Virus record (IMG/VR): IMGVR_UViG_3300030333_006780
Span: 1-28,949 of that record
Reading direction: 5' to 3' (one strand)
Length of the DNA: 28,949 nt
Source of the DNA: a virus
Every line of letters begins with the position of its first letter. The stretch's first letter is position 1. A program made the position numbers and the translations under genes. Below the pieces are notes generated by a model that saw only the letters and a list, made by a program, of their open reading frames with translations, searched no databases and was not told the DNA's origin. Of this stretch, positions 25,741 to 28,949 are shown piece by piece.

Positions 25741-26057
25741 ATTCTTCTCTTATTATCTTTATCTTCAATCATCCCCCAGAGTAAGCATAAATATACTATC
25801 GCATCTGTTATTCGACCTCTAACATCTTCTCTCTGAGATTTGTGACCATTAACAAAAGAAGAAATTCCGTCTATATGTTTCAACAAGTAAACCATTAATA
25901 CATTTTCTCTTGTTGATTTTATATAATCGGCTACTCTCTCGAAGTTAGCGAAGGAATTATTATCCTTCCTTGCGTACTCCTTCTGACCCGCTTCCCTCAC
26001 CGTCTGTATTTCCTTGAAGATTTGGTTTATCAGGTTTTCCATTTCCTTTTGAGTCAT
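25737..26057 (-). CDS. DUF1599/MazG-like small helical phage protein
   Basis: 106 aa, all-alpha. Motifs are K-E-Y-A (26-29), then N-S-F-A-N-F (34-39), Y-L-L-K-H-I (57-62) and GRITDAIVYLCLL (81-93). The layout 'YA..D.....F.NF ... L.KH ... E..RI.DA..YL.L' is a recurrent phage family resembling DUF1599/Nmad1 and MazG-like nucleotide-handling proteins. A role in nucleotide pools or DNA modification is possible. The frame is open up to a TTG at 26084, but ATG 26057 has a strong AGGAG at 26065-26069 with 7-nt spacing, so I choose that start. It shares 98 nt with the upstream gene in another frame. Confidence 0.65.
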   Translation of the reverse strand: MTQKEMENLINQIFKEIQTVREAGQKEYARKDNNSFANFERVADYIKSTRENVLMVYLLKHIDGISSFVNGHKSQREDVRGRITDAIVYLCLLWGMIEDKDNKRRI

Positions 26058-26280
26058 TTTCCCTCTCCTGTTTTCTTTTTTCAATTTCCTTCTCTACGTA
26101 TTTGTTGAAATCTTCCATATCCCCTTTCATCCTAATATACATACCTATTATATTGTCTAAATTCTGTAATATATTTCTATTTTGATTTACAGAATTCGTA
26201 ATCAAGGACAATCTTTCATTCATTTCTACAATTACATTAGCCATTTCTTTTATTGTAGGCTTTTTCTTAAATTTCGCCAT
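25960..26280 (-). CDS. Coiled-coil phage protein with Gly-rich tail (106 aa)
   Basis: 106 aa. A basic N-terminus (AKFKKKPTIKEM) is followed by a long amphipathic helix (about 14-75) rich in N/L/I heptads, with the phrase DNIIGMYIRMKGDMEDFNKYVEKE. A hydrophilic Gly/Ser/Lys tail follows. The SD is excellent: AAGGAG 5 nt before ATG 26280. The Gly-rich tail lies entirely in the 98-nt region shared with the next gene, so its composition may be set by the other frame. The first 75 residues look like a real, conserved-type small phage protein; function unknown. Confidence 0.65.
   Translation of the reverse strand: MAKFKKKPTIKEMANVIVEMNERLSLITNSVNQNRNILQNLDNIIGMYIRMKGDMEDFNKYVEKEIEKRKQERENDSKGNGKPDKPNLQGNTDGEGSGSEGVRKEG
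26065..26069 (-). promoter_or_regulatory. SD deciding start of the DUF1599-like gene
   Basis: AGGAG on the minus strand, 7 nt before ATG 26057, lying inside the coding sequence of the upstream overlapping gene. It favours ATG 26057 over the TTG at 26084. Confidence 0.7.
26160..26196. repeat. 10-bp inverted repeat in coiled-coil gene
   Basis: AATTCTGTAA (26160-26169) and TTACAGAATT (26187-26196), a perfect 10-bp stem with a 17-nt loop, inside the 106-aa coding sequence. Confidence 0.5.
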
Positions 26281-26521
26281 CTAGGCTCCTTTCCTTCATT
26301 TCTTTTTTATAGTTTTTACTTCCAAAACACTCTCTGTAAACACATTTTCTACATACAGGTTCTAAAATCGGAGGTACATATTTAGGCACATACTGCTGGT
26401 GCCTAAATCTGTATCCTCTTTGTATTTTACCTATGTCACAAACTGTGCATTTAAAGTATTTAGTCTCATCCAGTAATTGAACAAGTCTCGGTTTTGCTTT
26501 TTTTCTTTCTATACTGCTCAT
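26267..26521 (-). CDS. Zinc-ribbon protein (84 aa)
   Basis: 84 aa with C25-x2-C28 (CTVC) and C57-x2-C60 (CRKC), 28 residues apart, plus C65. This is a four-Cys zinc ribbon, with Arg/Tyr-rich residues between the pairs (GYRFRHQQYVPKY) suggesting nucleic-acid contact. It overlaps the next gene by 14 nt and begins 56 nt inside the previous one, with AAAGAAAGAGA as a weak SD. The segment between the Cys pairs is encoded by a strong perfect inverted repeat (26375-26413). Likely an early DNA/RNA-binding regulator. Confidence 0.6.
   Translation of the reverse strand: MSSIERKKAKPRLVQLLDETKYFKCTVCDIGKIQRGYRFRHQQYVPKYVPPILEPVCRKCVYRECFGSKNYKKEMKERSLDGEI
26375..26413. repeat. 14-bp interrupted hairpin in zinc-ribbon gene
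   Basis: ATTTAGGCAC (26380-26389) and GTGCCTAAAT (26399-26408) form 10 perfect bp with a 9-nt loop. After a 1x1 mismatch, TACA/TGTA adds 4 bp. It lies wholly inside the 84-aa coding sequence, between its two Cys pairs. Confidence 0.6.
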
Positions 26522-26759
26522 TCTCTTTCTTTAATTTAGCTGTATATCTTTTCATAGCTTTTTTTGAATCAGTTATTAAATTTTTTATAGTTCTAGTATT
26601 TATCGATACAGACTCTTCGTCTTTTACAATATATACTTTTTCAACCTTGTTATTAATATAAAACCTGATTCCCTCAAGAAGCTTAACACCAGTTAAAGTA
26701 TCTCTTCCAACTACTTCTTCAATTATTTTTGAGATTGCTTCATAGTCTTCTCTTGACAT
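26466..26759 (-). CDS. Small charged protein (97 aa), unknown
   Basis: 97 aa. An acidic helical N-terminus (REDYEAISKIIEEVVG) is followed by a mixed alpha/beta middle (FYINNKVEKVYIVKDEESVSI) and a very basic helical C-terminus (DSKKAMKRYTAKLKKENEQYRKKKSK). The SD AAGGGAG lies 7 nt before ATG. It overlaps the 44-aa coiled-coil gene upstream by 37 nt and the zinc-ribbon gene downstream by 56 nt. No family recognised; the charge split suggests nucleic-acid or partner binding. Confidence 0.55.
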   Translation of the reverse strand: MSREDYEAISKIIEEVVGRDTLTGVKLLEGIRFYINNKVEKVYIVKDEESVSINTRTIKNLITDSKKAMKRYTAKLKKENEQYRKKKSKTETCSITG

Positions 26760-26857
26760 AGTGCTAACTCCCTTCTTAAGAATTTTATTTCTTCATTGGC
26801 TTTATCAAGTTGAACTTGAAGATGCCGTCTTTTATCATATTCTGTTTTCAATGTCAT
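26723..26857 (-). CDS. Very small coiled-coil protein (44 aa)
   Basis: 44 aa (MTLKTEYDKRRHLQVQLDKA...), a nearly continuous heptad-type helix ending LRRELALCQEKTMKQSQK. It is strongly supported as expressed by a perfect AGGAGG (26863-26868 on the minus strand) 5 nt before ATG, and it otherwise fills the gap between two annotated genes. It overlaps the upstream 71-aa gene by 23 nt and the downstream 97-aa gene by 37 nt. Function unknown; dimerisation is likely from the heptads. Confidence 0.6.
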   Translation of the reverse strand: MTLKTEYDKRRHLQVQLDKANEEIKFLRRELALCQEKTMKQSQK

Positions 26858-27050
26858 CTTTGCCTCCTATATTCTTCAGGATTAATTCCTGATGGTTTTT
26901 AGGAAACCTTCCTGTTGGCCCTCCAGTCTTATATACTGGGAAGAGTCCCTTATTACCGCACACAAATAAGGGACAACTATCCACCCAGTAACCTTCTCTA
27001 AGCTCTGTTAACACGGAACAATATTTCTTGTTTCTTTTAAAAGCTGCCAT
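26835..27050 (-). CDS. Small Cys-containing protein (71 aa), unknown
   Basis: 71 aa. The basic N-terminus (FKRNKKYC) leads to YWVDSCPLFVCGNKGLFPVY and a Gly/Pro/Lys-rich tail. Three cysteines (C11, C25, C31) could bind metal but lack a clear fourth ligand. AAAGAGAT upstream is a moderate SD, and it overlaps the nuclease gene by 14 nt. Most of the central third is encoded by a two-part inverted repeat (26934-26990), so part of the protein sequence may be shaped by nucleic-acid structure. No family recognised. Confidence 0.5.
   Translation of the reverse strand: MAAFKRNKKYCSVLTELREGYWVDSCPLFVCGNKGLFPVYKTGGPTGRFPKNHQELILKNIGGKDDIENRI
26934..26990. repeat. Two-part long hairpin in 71-aa gene
   Basis: The inner stem GTCCCTTATT (26945-26954) / AATAAGGGAC (26965-26974) is 10 perfect bp with a 10-nt loop. 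The outer stem TACTGGG (26934-26940) / CCCAGTA (26984-26990) is 7 bp, joined by a 4x9 internal loop. No T-run follows, so not a typical terminator. Confidence 0.6.
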
Positions 27051-27462
27051 GTATCTCTTTGATAGGTACTAATACTAATTCACTAGCCATATCATCTCCA
27101 CCCATTATTATTTTAGCTTTATTTTCTTTAACAAGTTGTTTTAATCGTCTTTTTAAGGCTTTTACAGGCATAAGTATAATACTTTTAATTTCGCCCTTTA
27201 AAGTGAGTATTTGAGCCCACCATTCAGCTTCTGTAACAGATAAGCCGCTTTTATTGCCTTGATTCATTAGCTCTATAGCTATATTCCCTGTTTTTTTCCA
27301 TTGGTCTCTTTCGGTTTTAATTTCTATCTTACCAATAGATAATATTCTTGCTAAACTATATTCAAATTCTTCACCAAATTTTAAATCAATATCAAATTTT
27401 GATGTATAATCTTTATTCCATTTAGCTGTGAAATTATCAATTCCACCATTGTTGCCACTCAT
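27037..27462 (-). CDS. PD-(D/E)XK-like nuclease
   Basis: 141 aa. Residues 29-64 follow a resolvase/VRR-type nuclease core: an acidic helix residue (GEEFEYSLARIL, E31/E32), then E47-I-K49 (KIEIKTERD, the (D/E)XK strand) and TGNIAIE with E64. KSGLSVTEAEWWAQIL (71-86) follows, a pattern often seen in small phage PD-(D/E)XK proteins. The C-terminus is basic and extended (ALKRRLKQLVKENK). SD AAGGAG lies 5 nt before ATG. Such enzymes cut branched or damaged DNA, or degrade host DNA. The assignment rests on motif spacing; the first acidic residue is the least certain part. Confidence 0.62.
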   Translation of the reverse strand: MSGNNGGIDNFTAKWNKDYTSKFDIDLKFGEEFEYSLARILSIGKIEIKTERDQWKKTGNIAIELMNQGNKSGLSVTEAEWWAQILTLKGEIKSIILMPVKALKRRLKQLVKENKAKIIMGGDDMASELVLVPIKEIHGSF

Positions 27463-27622
27463 TCAGTCTCCTTTGTCTATCTTGTTTGATTTTCTTTATT
27501 TCTTTGTCAGTCACTCTTTTTTGTTGACTAGCAATTAGTGTTCTCTTTTTTCTTTGCGAATCACTTGAAAGATTTTGTAAACTCATCTTTTTAGGTACAA
27601 CTTTTCTCTTATGTTTTATCAT
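27437..27622 (-). CDS. Small highly basic protein (61 aa)
   Basis: 61 aa with more than a third Lys/Arg. It has a helical C-terminus with alternating charges (TDKEIKKIKQDRQRRLNEWQQWW). The SD GGAG lies 6-7 nt before ATG 27622, and the ATG overlaps the stop of the upstream 49-aa gene (ATGA). It overlaps the nuclease gene by 26 nt. Its strong positive charge suggests nucleic-acid binding, but no fold is recognised. Confidence 0.55.
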   Translation of the reverse strand: MIKHKRKVVPKKMSLQNLSSDSQRKKRTLIASQQKRVTDKEIKKIKQDRQRRLNEWQQWWN

Positions 27623-27768
27623 TTCTTTCTCCTGCTTTTATATGAAAATAAAACATTCCCATATGAATTTGTCATTGCTGGTTTTTTATTTCTACCTTTA
27701 TTTTTCTTAGGGTGTTTTTTAATCCAGTCTAACATTCTTTTCTTTTTCTTTTCACTCATTTTTTTCAT
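27619..27768 (-). CDS. Very small basic protein (49 aa)
   Basis: 49 aa (MKKMSEKKKKRMLDWIKKHP...), Lys/Arg-rich along its whole length, with a Trp-containing helix and the tail SYKSRRKK. ATG 27768 overlaps the stop of the preceding gene (ATGA), with GGAGA 3-4 nt upstream. An in-frame ATG at 27759 is also possible. The stop overlaps the next ATG. The gene fills an otherwise empty 140-nt gap in a chain of overlapping genes, which argues that it is real. Likely a nucleic-acid-binding peptide. Confidence 0.58.
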   Translation of the reverse strand: MKKMSEKKKKRMLDWIKKHPKKNKGRNKKPAMTNSYGNVLFSYKSRRKK

Positions 27769-27956
27769 ATTTCTCCATATACTCTTTTTATTAGATTTCT
27801 AAGAGTTTTGCTATAAATTCTTTTAGCTTTTTTATCAAAATCTTTTACAGATTTATTACAATACATAAAAACATAATTTTCCTTATTACATCTTATTTCA
27901 ATGTTGTACTTAGGATGAAACTTCCATGTAAAGTATTTTCTATATTTAGTTTTCAT
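27765..27956 (-). CDS. Small basic protein (63 aa), unknown
   Basis: 63 aa, rich in Lys/Tyr/Phe. The N-terminal half looks beta-rich (YFTWKFHPKYNIEIRCNKENYVFMYC) and the C-terminal half is a basic helix (VKDFDKKAKRIYSKTLRNLIKRVYG). The SD is GGAGAAAAA before ATG 27956. Its stop overlaps the next start (ATGA). The beta-then-helix build suggests a small DNA-binding or inhibitor fold, but I cannot assign a family. Confidence 0.55.
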   Translation of the reverse strand: MKTKYRKYFTWKFHPKYNIEIRCNKENYVFMYCNKSVKDFDKKAKRIYSKTLRNLIKRVYGEI

Positions 27957-28147
27957 TTTTTCTCCAATTCTTCGGGGTAAGTAATAATTGACATTACGTT
28001 TCTAAACTGAATTTTGACATTAGTTATAAAAAAACACATACTTACCCCTAATTTTATGAGAGCCTCACATATTCCTTTGCCTTTCGCCGCCAGACTTATT
28101 TGTATGCTGTTGTTCCAGGACTTACAGGACCAGTTGTTGGCTCTCAT
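27953..28147 (-). CDS. Doubtful ORF over structured segment (64 aa)
   Basis: A 64-codon frame from ATG 28147 to 27953. It has no SD (the upstream sequence is TTTTAATTAGCAA), an atypical amino-acid make-up, and lies over two large inverted repeats. Only its last part (MSIITYPEELEKK) is coupled by ATGA to the next gene. A shorter start at 28039 (28 aa) is possible. I think that most of this stretch may be non-coding or structural. Confidence 0.3.
   Translation of the reverse strand: MRANNWSCKSWNNSIQISLAAKGKGICEALIKLGVSMCFFITNVKIQFRNVMSIITYPEELEKK
27974..28048. repeat. Inverted repeat next to the GC-enriched segment
   Basis: Perfect 10-bp arms, GGGGTAAGTA (27974-27983) and TACTTACCCC (28039-28048), with a 55-nt interior. 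The interior holds TTGACATTA twice as a direct repeat. It abuts the 28056-28147 repeat, so the two would form adjacent stem-loops on one transcript. Confidence 0.55.
28056..28147. repeat. Inverted repeat bounding a GC-enriched segment
   Basis: Perfect 9-bp arms, ATGAGAGCC (28056-28064) and GGCTCTCAT (28139-28147), enclose 74 nt. The 92-nt segment is about 47% G+C by hand count, well above its surroundings. It sits 8 nt beyond the HNH stop and could be the closing stem of a structured RNA. It has no tRNA T-arm (GTTCGA) or other known motif I can recognise. Confidence 0.55.
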
Positions 28148-28154
28148 TTGCTAA

Positions 28155-28667
28155 TTAAAAGTCTCGGCTTGACATTTTTCTTAATACATATTTTCTTAAA
28201 TCGTATTCTTGTCTATCAAGCCATTTTAATAATTTCCTAAAATTTCTATCTGTTAAAGGTCCTTTTCTTGTATTGCATCTTCCACATATCATTTGAAGGT
28301 TTTCAGGAGTAGAGTTACCACCCAAGCTGAGAGGAATAATATGGTCACATACCATATTATTAACAAGTAACTTAGAATTGCAATAATTACATTGTTTTCC
28401 ATAAACTCTATATAATAATTCTCTAACTTCTTCAAGAGATATATTAAATTCAACTTCATATTCCTTACTCCTTCTTTTTAATGTAGACCTTAATGTAGAA
28501 GATTTTTTCATCAATCTATGGAATGTTTTTTTAGCGTACGTTCCATGGTTCTTTTTCAATTTTCTATTGAATTTTTTCTCCCAAATAGTCAACCTATTAG
28601 GGGACTTTCGCCCCCTTTTAGGTTTATAATACCGCTTCTTTTTATGCTCTTCCAGCTTCATAGTCAT
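28155..28667 (-). CDS. HNH endonuclease
   Basis: 170 aa. The N-terminal 75 residues are very basic (YYKPKRGRKSPNRL and KRRSKEYEVEF), likely for DNA binding. The HNH core contains C93-x2-C96, then C107-D108-H109-I-I-P-L-S-L-G-G, PENLQMIC, and C128-x2-C131-N-x-R-K-G. This is the zinc-stabilised beta-beta-alpha-metal nuclease with D108/H109 as the catalytic pair. It cuts DNA; free-standing phage versions are often homing enzymes or act in packaging. There is no packaging gene nearby and no interrupted gene, so a homing or early role is more likely. It overlaps the upstream gene by 26 nt; a second start is ATG 28661. Both starts have weak SDs. Confidence 0.88.
   Translation of the reverse strand: MTMKLEEHKKKRYYKPKRGRKSPNRLTIWEKKFNRKLKKNHGTYAKKTFHRLMKKSSTLRSTLKRRSKEYEVEFNISLEEVRELLYRVYGKQCNYCNSKLLVNNMVCDHIIPLSLGGNSTPENLQMICGRCNTRKGPLTDRNFRKLLKWLDRQEYDLRKYVLRKMSSRDF
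28335..28361. repeat. 11-bp hairpin inside the HNH motif
   Basis: AATAATATGGT (28335-28345) and ACCATATTATT (28351-28361), 11 perfect bp around a 5-nt loop (CACAT). It encodes the residues just before and through the catalytic CDHII of the HNH enzyme. Confidence 0.6.
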
Positions 28668-28857
28668 TTAACTTTATTTTAATATCACTCACTATTGATA
28701 AATTTAACTGAGCTTCAAATTTCCAAAACCCTATTACTAAACTAAACCCAGAAAATCTATCTTCCTTAGTTCTTACTATTCCTAGTTTAAACAAGCTTAA
28801 TAATATAAAGATAAATCTATCTTCAAGCAAATGTATACTTATTAACCATCCTGGCAT
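28642..28857 (-). CDS. Small phage protein (71 aa), unknown
   Basis: 71 aa, hydrophobic and aromatic N-terminal half (PGWLISIHLLEDRFIFILLSLFKLGIV), then RFSGFSLVIGFWKFEAQLNL and a polar tail. It is probably a compact beta protein and less likely a membrane protein, because charged residues interrupt the hydrophobic run. A very strong SD, AAGGAGG (28863-28869), lies 5 nt before ATG. The start overlaps the upstream stop (TAATG). The phrase EDRF occurs twice from a 12-nt direct repeat in the DNA (AAATCTATCTTC on the plus strand). No family recognised. Confidence 0.6.
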   Translation of the reverse strand: MPGWLISIHLLEDRFIFILLSLFKLGIVRTKEDRFSGFSLVIGFWKFEAQLNLSIVSDIKIKLNDYEAGRA

Positions 28858-28949
28858 TACACCCTCCTTAATCTAAATGATGGAGTCCATTCAACTTCTG
28901 AATCAAATAGTTCTCCATCTGTGTTTTTAAATAACCTAACAGCTCTAGT
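28857..28949 (-). CDS. C-terminal end of an upstream gene (partial)
   Basis: The last 30 codons of a gene that enters from beyond the window's right edge, in an open frame ending TPSFRLRRV, with TAA overlapping the next ATG (TAATG). The content (FKNTDGELFDSEVEW) is soluble and charged. Too little is present for a function. Confidence 0.55.
   Translation of the reverse strand, partial: TRAVRLFKNTDGELFDSEVEWTPSFRLRRV

Noticed and set aside
27172-27184. Short palindromes (AAGTATAATACTT, TCAAGTTGAACTTGA, ATCAAATTTTGAT)
   Set aside because: About as many as expected by chance in DNA of this composition; loops too small to fold.
27611-27802. Phe/Leu-rich 63-aa frame on the plus strand
   Set aside because: It is the antisense of Lys-rich minus-strand genes; hydrophobicity is an artefact and no SD is present.
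28056-28147. tRNA on either strand (7-bp acceptor-like stem)
   Set aside because: No T-arm GTTC motif, no D-loop GG or proper anticodon stem on either strand.
28056-28147. ABC-type SGGERQR phrase in one minus-strand frame
   Set aside because: Stop codons lie close on both sides; no ATPase context, so chance.
27957-28667. Group I intron around the HNH gene
   Set aside because: I found no P/Q/R/S-like core sequences and no split host gene.

Overview
This window is AT-rich (roughly one third G+C) DNA from a tailed bacteriophage (Caudoviricetes). Nearly every base is coding. Genes are packed with ATGA or TAATG overlaps, and most starts carry clear Shine-Dalgarno (SD) sequences such as AAGGAG, TAGGAG and AGGAGG. 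Standard stop codons are used throughout. Podovirus-like virion logic is suggested by a stabilization-type tail protein, internal/ejection-type proteins and one giant protein, but no capsid, portal or terminase gene lies in the window. The host cannot be named. Regular strong SDs argue against a typical Bacteroidota host.

Positions 1-25555 are a rightward late (virion and lysis) block. It opens with a 5'-truncated tail fibre or spike built of YadA-like beta-roll repeats and ending in a self-cleaving S74 chaperone. A cassette of tiny proteins follows (about 2.49-3.63 kb): coiled coil, an MscS-like membrane protein, holin-like and single-TM proteins. Next come a zinc-ribbon protein and a calcineurin-like phosphoesterase. 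Then come a 2931-aa tail/stabilization-like protein with inserted carbohydrate-binding-like modules, a small fibre-like protein, two probable internal virion proteins, and a 3192-aa giant.

The 3192-aa giant is the main discovery. Its middle carries the hallmarks of a single-chain, two-barrel RNA polymerase. DG followed by two spaced lysines (K1055, K1093) matches the first double-psi barrel, and an RVP element followed by DLDGD (1462-1466) matches the metal-binding loop of the second. This is the QDE-1/YonO/crAss-like polymerase family. It is embedded in the late virion module and flanked by long ejection-protein-like regions. I infer a virion-packaged RNA polymerase that enters the cell with the DNA and transcribes early genes.

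Positions 25552-28949 are a leftward block of small early-type genes meeting the late block tail-to-tail with a 4-nt overlap. It holds zinc-binding proteins, a phage alpha-helical protein resembling DUF1599/MazG-like families, a PD-(D/E)XK-like nuclease, an HNH endonuclease, and several very small basic or coiled-coil proteins. Two of these (44 and 49 aa) are below usual ORF cut-offs but have good start signals. This block also contains several long perfect inverted repeats (9-11 bp), most inside coding sequence. A GC-richer, structured segment of about 190 nt lies next to the HNH gene and may be non-coding.
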